DNA of 53,958 bases from Chitinophaga pinensis (lineage in GTDB: Bacteria > Bacteroidota > Bacteroidia > Chitinophagales > CAMDFR01). Below the pieces are notes generated by a model. That model saw nothing but the letters and a program-made list of their open reading frames with translations. It made no database searches and had not been told where the DNA came from. Both the position numbers and the translations under genes were made by a program. Numbering within the stretch: the first letter of the stretch is position 1; every line of letters begins with the position of its first letter. Below, in pieces: positions 17,470 through 25,900 of this stretch. Location of the stretch: NCBI GenBank assembly GCA_945860705.1, contig CAMART010000019.1, positions 1 through 53,958 on the forward strand. The letters are read 5' to 3'.

Positions 17470-17883
17470 TTAGATTCCGTGTAGATTTTTATGACCAAAG
17501 AAATTTCTTAGTGCATAAACAGATAGTAAAATCCACCCAGTAATAAAAAGTAAACCACCTATCGGTGTGATAGGTCCTAAGATACTTACAGGCATATCTA
17601 TAGCTGGACTCAAAGCTAGCAAGTACAAAGAGCCAGAAAAACAAATGATACCAGAAAAAAACATCCAAAATGCCCATTTGATCATACGAGAAGGTTTTTG
17701 AGAGGCGAGCAGGTGACAAGCTACCAATGCAAAAACATGATAAAATTGATACGTAACCCCTTTATTAAATATTTCTACATAGTAAGGTTCTACCAATCCT
17801 TTTAGACCATGAGCACCAAAAGCACCTATGGCTACTGCTAGAGCACCCATTACACAAGCGATAAATAAAAATATTTTTTGCAC
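17470..17883 (-). CDS. DUF423 small membrane protein
   Basis: A 137-residue protein of the DUF423 (YgdD/YwdK) family with four hydrophobic helices; recognisable parts are AVAIGAFGAHGLK near the N-terminus, YQFYHVFALVACHLL, FSGSLYLLAL and the closing GPITPIGGLLFITGWILL. Members are conserved inner-membrane proteins of unknown function. A minus-strand TAAATTTG box at 17947-17940 could drive it together with the following GNAT gene. Confidence 0.88.
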   Translation of the reverse strand: MQKIFLFIACVMGALAVAIGAFGAHGLKGLVEPYYVEIFNKGVTYQFYHVFALVACHLLASQKPSRMIKWAFWMFFSGIICFSGSLYLLALSPAIDMPVSILGPITPIGGLLFITGWILLSVYALRNFFGHKNLHGI

Positions 17884-18064
17884 TATATAAAGTTTATGTT
17901 GTTACTTAAAATTGAAAAGAATTCAGCTCTTTTCATTTACAAATTTAAGATATCTAAAATGAATAAGGCATGAATAAATATTAACTTATTGAATTATCTA
18001 TTTAATCCAAAATGATCTCTGCGAATTAGGATATTGTCATTGAATAGTTTTATCTACAAAACAA

Positions 18065-18172
18065 GCATACTTATATGCTTGGAATAATGCTTCATTAAAA
18101 TGGTGTGGCAGATAAATTGACTAAATAGATAAATAATGACGCCACACCTTATTTTAATGGGCATAAGTATGT
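18065..18172. repeat. imperfect inverted repeat, MITE-like
   Basis: Arms 18066-18109 and 18141-18171 pair in two blocks around a 31-base centre (CATTAAAATGGTGTGGC inside, CATACTTAT outside), with small insertions in the arms. No transposase is near and no flanking direct repeat is obvious. Confidence 0.5.
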
Positions 18173-18213
18173 GTAGCTTTTGTGATAAAAGGATTCAAAG
18201 ACTTGATTTTTTC

Positions 18214-18239
18214 CTTCTTTTTTATCAAGAAAAAAGAAG
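18214..18239. terminator. A/T-rich hairpin beyond ung
   Basis: Perfect 10-bp stem CTTCTTTTTT/AAAAAAGAAG with a six-base loop, about 150 bases past the ung stop. It could be a weak terminator for either strand; the role is a guess. Confidence 0.3.
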
Positions 18240-18391
18240 TCGCCAAAGGCAAAAATGCGTATATCCTATTGTATTTTCTTATTTGCAAGTAAATTATAGT
18301 CTAAATGCGTAATCTAGTAAAAAGATTTATTCAATTGCAATAATTATAGATAAAATGTAGTTTAAATGGATATTATAATTACTAAAATATT

Positions 18392-19066
18392 CTACCATTC
18401 GATAGCCTTCATATTATTTTTTATCAAATATTCATTGCACAATAAAAAATGTTTATTACCAAACCACAAACCTCTATTGGCACTCATTGGAGAAGGGTGT
18501 CCGCTAGCTAGCACAAAGTGTTTAGTACTATGGATAAGTTTGCTTTTTTGCTTTGCATAGTTGCCCCAAAGCATAAAAACCACTTGAGTTTTTGATTGGC
18601 TGATGGTTTTGATAATTCTATCTGTAAAAATCTCCCAACCTTTGCCCTGATGCGAACCCGCTCGATGCGCTTCTACAGTAAGCACCGCATTGAGCAAAAG
18701 CACACCTTGCAAAGCCCATCTCTCCAGATTGCCTGATAAGGGAATCGGAGCATGTGTATCTGTAGCTATTTCTTTATATATATTTTGGAGGGAGGGTGGT
18801 ATGGCTATACCATCATTTACAGAAAAAGCCAATCCGTGTGCCTGACCCACATCGTGATAAGGGTCTTGCCCTATGATAACTACTTTTAGTTTACTAAGTG
18901 GACAAAGCTCAAATGCGTTAAAAATCTGATTTTCAGGAGGGAATATACTTTTTCCTAGTGTTTTTTCAGTATCTAAAAAATGCTGTAAATTTCGATAATA
19001 CGCCTGCTCAAACTCTTTGTCTAGAGCATCTGACCACGATTTATCTTTTATTTTTATGATTGACAT
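18392..19066 (-). CDS. ung: uracil-DNA glycosylase, family 1
   Basis: Ung cuts uracil from DNA and starts base excision repair. The 224-residue length fits the family. The water-activating loop GQDPYH (Asp68, His71) and the minor-groove loop HPSPMSANRG (His190) are both present, as are GVLLLNAVLTVE and the uracil-recognition Asn in that strand. A minus-strand promoter is visible: TTTG at 19112-19109, an 18-base spacer and TAAATTTG at 19090-19083, 16 bases before the ATG. It is divergent from tRNA-Arg. Confidence 0.96.
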   Translation of the reverse strand: MSIIKIKDKSWSDALDKEFEQAYYRNLQHFLDTEKTLGKSIFPPENQIFNAFELCPLSKLKVVIIGQDPYHDVGQAHGLAFSVNDGIAIPPSLQNIYKEIATDTHAPIPLSGNLERWALQGVLLLNAVLTVEAHRAGSHQGKGWEIFTDRIIKTISQSKTQVVFMLWGNYAKQKSKLIHSTKHFVLASGHPSPMSANRGLWFGNKHFLLCNEYLIKNNMKAIEW

Positions 19067-19082
19067 CCATGATAATTTTTAT

Positions 19083-19112
19083 CAAATTTAAATTTAATAC
19101 ATGCAATTCAAA
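19083..19112 (-). promoter_or_regulatory. ung promoter
   Basis: Minus-strand TTTG (19112-19109), 18-base spacer, exact TAAATTTG (19090-19083), then 16 bases to the ung ATG. Confidence 0.5.
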
Positions 19113-19122
19113 TTTTTTTTTA

Positions 19123-19130
19123 TAATTTTG
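19123..19130 (+). promoter_or_regulatory. -7 box upstream of the tRNA-Arg locus
   Basis: Exact TAATTTTG. Transcription from about 19137 would read first through the tRNA remnant (19154-19194) and then the intact tRNA-Arg. No clear -33 TTG is visible. Confidence 0.45.
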
Positions 19131-19153
19131 CACTCCGTTCAAATAAAAAATAT

Positions 19154-19194
19154 GTTCTCTTAGCTCTCACGCCATGGCGTGAGGATAGAGCAAC
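19154..19194 (+). pseudogene. tRNA-Arg 5' remnant with a palindrome in the D-loop
   Basis: The bases GTTCTCTTAGCTC and GGATAGAGCAAC are identical to the 5' part of the intact tRNA-Arg 47 bases downstream. Between them the four D-loop bases AGCT are replaced by the 16-bp palindrome TCACGCCATGGCGTGA (19167-19182). The D-stem (GCTC/GAGC) could still form, with the palindrome extending it as a hairpin. The rest of the tRNA is missing. Confidence 0.88.
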
Positions 19195-19200
19195 GAAAAT

Positions 19201-19274
19201 GTTCTCTTAGCTCAGCTGGATAGAGCAACTGCCTTCTAAGTAGTAGGTCAAAGGTTCGAATCCTTTAGGGAACG
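19201..19274 (+). tRNA. tRNA-Arg (anticodon TCT)
   Basis: A complete cloverleaf: acceptor GTTCTCT with AGGGAAC, D-arm GCTC...GAGC, anticodon arm ACTGC-CTTCTAA-GTAGT with anticodon TCT reading AGA, and T-arm AAAGG-TTCGAAT-CCTTT; discriminator G. CCA is not encoded. AGA is a frequent arginine codon in this AT-rich window. A terminator follows at 19286-19320. Confidence 0.95.
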
Positions 19275-19285
19275 CTTACAAATCC

Positions 19286-19320
19286 AAAGCCTTTATTGTG
19301 TAAACAATGAAGGCTTTTTT
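19286..19320 (+). terminator. terminator of tRNA-Arg
   Basis: AAAGCCTTTATTGT pairs with ACAATGAAGGCTTT (one internal T/G mismatch) around a short loop, and ends in a T-run. Confidence 0.85.
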
Positions 19321-19753
19321 GTTTTTACTAAAAATATTTTTATTAATTTTACTAAAATGGAAATTGACACCTATATAAAAAAAATAATCACACAAGCACC
19401 GCTTTGCTAATGCTTGCGCGAGAGCGGGCTAGATAAAAAAACATTTGTAATGTTTTTAAATATAGTAATTTAGATTTTTGATACTTGAATTTATAAAATT
19501 CAAAAATATTTGTGGTTCGACATGCGCAAGCTAACATGTCGAACAGCGTTAGTTTATAACTCGTACCAAAAATAAACGCACCAATAATCAATGCAAATTT
19601 CTGCTCCATGGTTTGTGGTACACAAACAAATATTATACTTCCATTTTTCTTTAACATATTTTAAATATTTCAACTTATGGAATAAGTGTTTTTTATAATC
19701 TAGATAGAGTTCTCCCAATTACAATTATTAATTAATTAAAAACTCTATTTATT
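19321..19753. other. spacer with a 10-bp inverted repeat, no convincing gene
   Basis: About 430 bases between tRNA-Arg and the toroid gene. GTTCGACATG at 19515-19524 is the exact inverse of 19535-19544 around a ten-base loop. A minus-strand frame of 89 codons covers it but looks non-coding. The last stretch before 19754 is the leader of the toroid gene. Confidence 0.55.
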
Positions 19754-21103
19754 ATGAAAATTAGAAACTTCATTATTGTTTGCTTATTTCTTGCTATCAG
19801 TATTCCATCAGCATTAGCTATTATTTATTATTCAAAGACAGGTTTTTCAAAAGCTATCTTCTCTAAAATCCCAATAAAAACAACAACTCCACCTAAAGCA
19901 GTACCACTGCCAAAACCAAAAGTTTGTGTTTTTAAAACCATAATGGGTGAAGAAAATTCCGATTCGTTTTTTATATATAAGACTCCTGAATCTGCTACCA
20001 GTGCTATGACGAACGGACTAGCTTGGATGGTGAAGGCACAAAATAATGATGGTGGTTGGGGTGCAGGCTCTCACTACAGCCAAGATATAAGAGACCCACA
20101 TGCAGTGAGCAGTGACCCTGCTACTACAGCTATGGTTTGTATGGCATTGCTACGTTGCGACAATCAATACAAAGCAGGAAAGCACGCCACTCAACTTCAA
20201 AAAGGCACAGAGTTTTTGATAGCTCAAGTAAATGCTACTCCAGACAATCAAATGAACATCACTACACTTACAGGTACACAACCACAAATAAAACTTGGCG
20301 CAAATATAGACGTGGTGCTTACTTCACAATATCTGACCAATCTACTCGATCATATACAAGGCGATGCACAACTCAACCAACGAGTGAAAACTAGTATAGA
20401 TAAATGTGTGAAAAAAATACAAAACAATCAAGATGTAGCTGGTAAAACTAATGGTGGTGGATGGGCAGGTGTATTGCAGTCTTCTTTTGCTACCAATGCG
20501 GTAGAGACTGCAAAAGCAAAAGGTATCAGTGTAGATGATGTAAAATTGGATAAAGCACGCGACTATCAAAAACAAAATATGGACGCAAGTACTGGAACTA
20601 GCAAAACCGAAGATGCTGCAGGAGTAGTTTTATACTCTGTATCTAGCTCTGTAAGAAGTAGCGCAAAAGAAACTAAAGAAGTGAATCAAGCTATGGCCAA
20701 AGCAATCAACGAAGGGAAAATATCTAAGGATGCGGAAGTAAATAATAAAACGCTTCAACAACTTGGCTATAGTGATAGTGAATCTGAAAAATATGTAGCA
20801 GCATATAAAATAAATGAAGCAGCAAAAAATCAAGTGATGAGAGAAGATGTAATGAATGGGTTTGGAAATAATGGTGGTGAAGAATATTTGAGTCACTTGC
20901 AAACAGGCGAATCATTTGTGATGGGTAGAGATAATGGTTGGAAAAAATGGTATGACAATGTAAGCGGAAAGCTCATCAGTGCACAAACACAAGATGGAAG
21001 CTGGCAAGGACATCACTGTATTACAAGTCCTGTATTTTGTACAGCTACTTGTTTATTGATACTTTCTATTCAAAATGATTTAGACAAATTAGCAAAATTG
21101 TAG
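19754..21103 (+). CDS. membrane-anchored toroid (prenyltransferase/squalene-cyclase-like) protein
   Basis: A 449-residue protein with an N-terminal membrane anchor (about residues 5-28), then a Pro/Lys linker (TTTPPKAVPLPKPK). The rest resembles the alpha/alpha-toroid of prenyltransferase/squalene-oxidase-repeat proteins: QW-like motifs AQNNDGGWGAG (about 95-105) and AQTQDGSWQG (about 410-420), each followed by a buried helix (DPATTAMVCMALLR and CTATCLLILSIQ), plus a middle GKTNGGGWAG. The acidic DxDD motif of triterpene cyclases is not seen, so I do not call it an enzyme; the toroid may bind a ligand or peptide. Several cysteines are paired with these motifs. It is followed by a terminator hairpin and then the Cys/His protein at 21248, which has the same one-helix anchor. 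Function unknown. Confidence 0.72.
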   Translation: MKIRNFIIVCLFLAISIPSALAIIYYSKTGFSKAIFSKIPIKTTTPPKAVPLPKPKVCVFKTIMGEENSDSFFIYKTPESATSAMTNGLAWMVKAQNNDGGWGAGSHYSQDIRDPHAVSSDPATTAMVCMALLRCDNQYKAGKHATQLQKGTEFLIAQVNATPDNQMNITTLTGTQPQIKLGANIDVVLTSQYLTNLLDHIQGDAQLNQRVKTSIDKCVKKIQNNQDVAGKTNGGGWAGVLQSSFATNAVETAKAKGISVDDVKLDKARDYQKQNMDASTGTSKTEDAAGVVLYSVSSSVRSSAKETKEVNQAMAKAINEGKISKDAEVNNKTLQQLGYSDSESEKYVAAYKINEAAKNQVMREDVMNGFGNNGGEEYLSHLQTGESFVMGRDNGWKKWYDNVSGKLISAQTQDGSWQGHHCITSPVFCTATCLLILSIQNDLDKLAKL

Positions 21104-21127
21104 TTTAGGTTTTTTCATAGGTAGTTT

Positions 21128-21156
21128 ACACCAAGTACGAAAGTGCTTGGTGTTTT
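21128..21156 (+). terminator. hairpin after the toroid gene
   Basis: ACACCAAGTAC / GTGCTTGGTGT with a GAAA tetraloop (21128-21153; one G-T pair), followed by TTTTA. Confidence 0.75.
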
Positions 21157-21247
21157 ACTATTAATTATTGTTAAATAAATATCCTGATATATTATTACTA
21201 CTAAATAGTTCGTTAATTGAAAATCCAAAACCATCAAACCAAATATA

Positions 21248-21871
21248 ATGACACGTTCTAAAATTATCATTACCATTTTAGTTTTTACCATACTTAGTGT
21301 ATTAGCCACTTTACCTTTTACTAGATTAAAAGGACTCATGCCCGGCTATCATACTTTTGTTTATACTCCTGAAAAATATGAGGATGTAAAAACATCGGTA
21401 CAAAGCCAAAACAAAAAAGATTTAGCATATATCATTGATAAAAAACTATTGCCTTATTGGCTGGGCACTACATGGAATTTTAATGGCACTACTCAAGTAC
21501 CAGGTGAAGGAAGTATTGCCTGTGGCTATTTTGTAACAACACTTTTGAGAGATGCAGGTGTGAAACTAGAGAGAGTAAAACTAGCTCAAATGGCTAGTGA
21601 AGACATGATAAAAATTCTTTGTAAAAAAGAGCATATAAAAAGATATCACAATACTGGAATTAATGATTTTGTAAGTAGTGTAAAAAAACAAGGTTATGGT
21701 TTGTATGTTGTAGGATTAGACTTGCATACTGGCTTTGTACTTTGCGATAGTGCTTCAGATGTATATTTTATACATTCGAGTGGTATACCTCCCTATTGTG
21801 TAGTGAAAGAAGCGGGACTCACATCACCTTTACTTATCAATTCGGCTTATAGAGTTTTAGGCAAATTATAA
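21248..21871 (+). CDS. membrane-anchored NlpC/P60-like Cys/His protein
   Basis: A 207-residue protein with an N-terminal membrane helix (about residues 5-24) and an extracytoplasmic domain. Catalytic-type residues are visible in the order of NlpC/P60 peptidases: Cys92 in SIACGYFVTTLL, His160 in LDLHTGFVL, and a third His176 in FIHSSG. The same order appears in the true NlpC/P60 protein at 47932-48483 (DCSGF, THVAM, HCASS). The strict D-C-S-G-F motif is changed to A-C-G-Y-F, so it is a divergent member or a papain-fold relative. The likely role is hydrolysis of a peptide or amide bond outside the cytoplasmic membrane. It follows the toroid gene at 144 bases with a terminator between them, and is convergent with tsaD. 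Confidence 0.62.
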   Translation: MTRSKIIITILVFTILSVLATLPFTRLKGLMPGYHTFVYTPEKYEDVKTSVQSQNKKDLAYIIDKKLLPYWLGTTWNFNGTTQVPGEGSIACGYFVTTLLRDAGVKLERVKLAQMASEDMIKILCKKEHIKRYHNTGINDFVSSVKKQGYGLYVVGLDLHTGFVLCDSASDVYFIHSSGIPPYCVVKEAGLTSPLLINSAYRVLGKL

Positions 21872-21875
21872 GTTG

Positions 21876-22889
21876 TTATTTTACATCTACTCCCCAGCGA
21901 GCTATAGGTTCTGCTTGTTGATGGCTAAAATCTTTTTGTAAAAATTTGTGATATGCAGCTATTGCTATCATGCCTGCATTGTCTGTACAATATTGAAACG
22001 CAGGAATGTAGGTTTTGAGTTGATGTTTTTCTCCAGTTTCTTCAAGCATAGCTCGCAGACCACTATTGGCAGATACTCCACCTGCTATAGCTATATGTTT
22101 TATCTTTAATTCTTTGGAAGCTCTTAGTAGTTTTGATATCAAAATAGAATTGATTCTATACTGAATAGAAGCACATAAGTCTAGTAGATTTTCTTCTATG
22201 AAATTTGCATTTTTAGCAACTTCTTTCTGAATAAAATAAAGCACGTTAGTCTTCAAGCCGCTAAAACTAAAATTGTATGATTCGGTAGCTGGGAAAGGAA
22301 AAACGAATTTATCTTTATTACCTTCTTTTGCATATTTGTCTATCAGCGGGCCTCCAGGATAGGGCAACCCAAATATTTTGGCTATTTTGTCATATGCTTC
22401 ACCAGCAGCATCGTCTTGTGTTTCGCCTAGCAACTCAAAATCTAAATAATCTTTTACTAAGACCATCTGTGTATGACCACCAGATACCGTCAAACATAAA
22501 AAAGGAAATGCAGGTTTGGGTTCGTCTATAAAATGAGCAAGTATATGTGCTTGCATATGATTTACTTCTATGAGTGGGAGTTTTTTGGGCAATGCAAAAG
22601 CCTTTGCAAAACTAACTCCAACATGAAGCGAACCAATAAGACCAGGACCTCTAGTAAACGCTACTACATTGATATCGTCTTTGTTAATACCTGCTTTTTT
22701 GATAGTAGCTTCTACTACAGGCAGAATATGTTGCATATGTGCCCTAGATGCAAACTCTGGAAATACACCACCATAAGCAGCATGTACAGTCTGCGAAGCA
22801 GTGATATTGGCAAGAATATTGCCATCTATACAAATAGCGGCAGAAGTATCATCACAAGATGATTCTATAGCAAGTATACAAGTTTTCAT
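21876..22889 (-). CDS. tsaD: tRNA A37 threonylcarbamoyltransferase TsaD
   Basis: TsaD transfers the threonylcarbamoyl group to A37 of tRNAs that read ANN codons (with TsaB/TsaE). The 337-residue length is standard. The family signature begins CILAIESSCDDTSAAI; the metal-binding pair His111/His115 lies in NHMQAHILAHF; TVSGGHTQMVLV and the C-terminal CTDNAGMIA are also clear. It ends only five bases from the stop of the convergent Cys/His gene and is divergent from tamB, a neighbour arrangement I recall as common in Bacteroidota. Confidence 0.97.
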   Translation of the reverse strand: MKTCILAIESSCDDTSAAICIDGNILANITASQTVHAAYGGVFPEFASRAHMQHILPVVEATIKKAGINKDDINVVAFTRGPGLIGSLHVGVSFAKAFALPKKLPLIEVNHMQAHILAHFIDEPKPAFPFLCLTVSGGHTQMVLVKDYLDFELLGETQDDAAGEAYDKIAKIFGLPYPGGPLIDKYAKEGNKDKFVFPFPATESYNFSFSGLKTNVLYFIQKEVAKNANFIEENLLDLCASIQYRINSILISKLLRASKELKIKHIAIAGGVSANSGLRAMLEETGEKHQLKTYIPAFQYCTDNAGMIAIAAYHKFLQKDFSHQQAEPIARWGVDVK

Positions 22890-22930
22890 AATCAGGGTAT
22901 AAAAGTAGAAAAAATAGTTTGTATTACTAA

Positions 22931-22964
22931 TTTGTATAGCTTAGATACTTATTTAGTAACTTTG
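22931..22964 (+). promoter_or_regulatory. tamB promoter
   Basis: TTTG at 22931-22934, 22-base spacer, exact TAACTTTG at 22957-22964, then 13 bases to the ATG. One of the two best-formed promoters in the window. Confidence 0.6.
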
Positions 22965-22977
22965 GTGTTTATATTTT

Positions 22978-25900
22978 ATGGCAAAAAAAGTAAAAAGAAA
23001 AATATTGGGATATGGTGCTTTGAGTATCGTATTGCTTTTTATTGCCTTTTTGATATTGATTCAGTTTTCTAGTTTTCAAAGTTTTTTGGTAAAACAAGCT
23101 ACGAGTATTTTGTCTGACAAGCTCAATACCGAAGTAAAAGTGCGAAAGGTTGAATTATCGTTCTTTAGTCATTTTATACTTAGAGATGTATATATAGCAG
23201 ATGACAATAAAGATACGCTTGTCTATATAGAAAAAATAGATGCCAATCTCAACAATTTTCAATTGCTGAATAAAAAGATAGGTATAAAAAATGTAAAGCT
23301 ATACAACACACAAATAAGCATCGGATTAAAAGAAGACGGATTTGTTTCTATCACCAATCTTTTAACAAAACTAAAATCGCCCAATAACACCGCCAGAACA
23401 AACGCAACTAATAAAGAAACTTGGGATTTTTCGTTTGGTGATTTAGATATAGAAAAACTAAAAGTAAATTACAAAGACAATTATAACAAACAATATTTAA
23501 CAGTTCAATTACCAAAAGCAAATTTTTCTGTAAATAGTTTAGATTTAAAAAATAAAAAATGCGACATCAATGAAGCAGTACTCAATAATGCAACTATCAG
23601 TTATGTAAAAGAAATAAACCCTCGCAAAACTGATTCTATTACTTCACATAACATACATTTTTTAGGAGAGTTTTTATTGTCTTATAGCAAAATACAAATC
23701 ACCAATTTTACATTTACCTATAACGATAAAAACAAAGCAATCAGTAATGAAGGAATTGATTTCTTTCATATGGGAGTAAGTGATATAAATATTTTAGTAG
23801 AAAAAGGAAGAATAGACCATGATACTATTTTTGGTCAAATTCAAAAATTAGCTTGTTCAGAAAAAAGTGGTTTTAAATTGAATAACTTGAAAGGTGATGC
23901 ACGTGTATCTACTTCAGATATTACTATAAACAACATGTTGCTTACAACACCTAATAGTGAGTTGAAAGATTTTTTGCAGATGCGATACGATTCATTTCCA
24001 GATTTTAAAAATTTTATTGAAAAGGTAAAACTCAGTGTATCCTTAAATGAAAGTAAACTAAGTTTGATTGATTTAAATTATTTTGCAAAAAATAAAATGG
24101 ATAAAATCAAACATAATATTTTCAATATAAGTGGTACAATACAAGGCAAAGTAAAAAATATTAAAGGAAAAGATTTGAAATTTACTACTGGCTCAAACAC
24201 TATGTATGAGGGCAATATAGCAATGACTGGTTTGCCCAACATAAAAGAAACAGTAATAAGTGCGGATATCAAAAATCTAAAAACCAATGCAATTGATATA
24301 AAGCGAATCTATCCAAATTTTACGTATCCTCCTCAATTGCAAAAACTAGGCAATGTAACTTATAGAGGTGAGTTTGATGGATTTGTATCCGATTTTGTAA
24401 GCAATGGATATATCACTACTGCTATCGGTAATGCACAGACAGATATAAATGTAAAGCTTCCTCAAGGCGCACCAATAAATTACAGTGGCCATATCATCAC
24501 AGAATCATTTGATATAGGTGAATTGATTGATAAAAAAGAACTACTCGGCACTATATCATTAGATGCAAAAATAAAAGGAAGTGGAGTCAAATTAAATGAC
24601 TTAGATGCTAGATTTGATGGGATAGTACAGCAATTAGAATTTAAAAATTACAACTATAAAGATATCAATATTGATGGCACCTTCAAACAAAGAGAATTTA
24701 AAGGAAACTTAACTATCAATGATAAAAATGTAGATTTAGAATTTAAAGGAAAATTAAATTTAGATGGAGCTACACCTTCCTACAATTTTGATGCAGACAT
24801 AAAAACTATAGACCTTCAAGCACTTAATATTTCCAAGAAAAAAATCATATTAACAACTAAAACATCTATAAATTTTAAAGGTAAAAAATTAGATGATTTT
24901 AATGGAGATATTTATCTCAATGATTTGATAGTGCAAACAGATAGTTATACGATTCCATTAAATAATGTACATTTAAATACCTATACGGACAATGTTGGGG
25001 TGCGATTTTTTGATATTACATCAGATATTTTGAAAGCTAATATTAGTGGAACTTTTAGTTATGCTCAGTTGCCTACTATGGCTCGTGCTTTTATCAATAG
25101 ATATAGCCTAGAACCCAATGAAAGATATAGAGATTCTATAGGGAATGCCAATCTTGCTTTTAGTGTAATTATTTATGACCCAGGTTCGTTGACTACTATC
25201 ATCAATAAAAATTTTAAACTAATAAGAAATACTGCTATTTCAGGGACTATAGATGCAAGAAACTATAAAGTAAATATAGATGCTACTGTTCCAGAACTGA
25301 CCTATGGTAAAATAAACTTAAAGCAGATAAAACTAAAATTGAATAGCAATGGTGACCAATTGACAATAGATGCATCGCTGGGAAGATTGAACAATAAAGA
25401 TAGTCTGCTATTAAAGAATACAATATTTGCGGCACAATACAATGATGCAAATAAATTTAATTTCACACTCACATCGAGTACAGATACACTTGCAAATAGA
25501 GCAGACTTAAATGGGAAGCTTGGATATACCCTGAAGAGAGTGGAATTAGAACTGGAAAATTCTAATCTTTTTGTAAATAACAAACAATGGACTTTTCTAC
25601 CAAACAATAAAATAGTTTACTCAAAAAATTATTTGCAAACTACTAATATCATTCTTCATCAAGATGATAAAGATATTTACTTCACTACTACACATCCAAA
25701 TGACAGCACAACAAATATAGAAGTAGATTTGAATAATATCAGTATGAAAGATGTATCTAAACTCTTTGATAAATCTAAAAATAATTATTTTGGTAAAGCT
25801 GATGGCGGTATAGAAATAAAAAATATTTTCAAAGTTCCTACTTATTTATTTAATATTTATATCGCTAATTTAGGTGTGAACAATGATACAATCGGCAATC

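Larger units (their letters stand above)
17884..18391. other. non-coding spacer with imperfect inverted repeats
   Basis: About 500 bases with no convincing gene. It holds an MITE-like imperfect inverted repeat: 18093-18109 (CATTAAAATGGTGTGGC) pairs with 18141-18159, and CATACTTAT at 18066-18074 pairs with 18163-18171. Further right, 18214-18223 (CTTCTTTTTT) pairs with 18230-18239. The rest, 18240-18391, shows nothing I can identify. Confidence 0.6.

Noticed and set aside
19388-19657. 89-codon minus-strand frame between tRNA-Arg and the toroid gene
   Set aside because: No recognisable domain, spans an inverted repeat, and has no promoter or partner; it looks like chance.
19754-21103. Functional triterpene cyclase
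   Set aside because: The catalytic acidic motif is not visible, the protein is shorter than such cyclases, and there are only two or three QW-like motifs.
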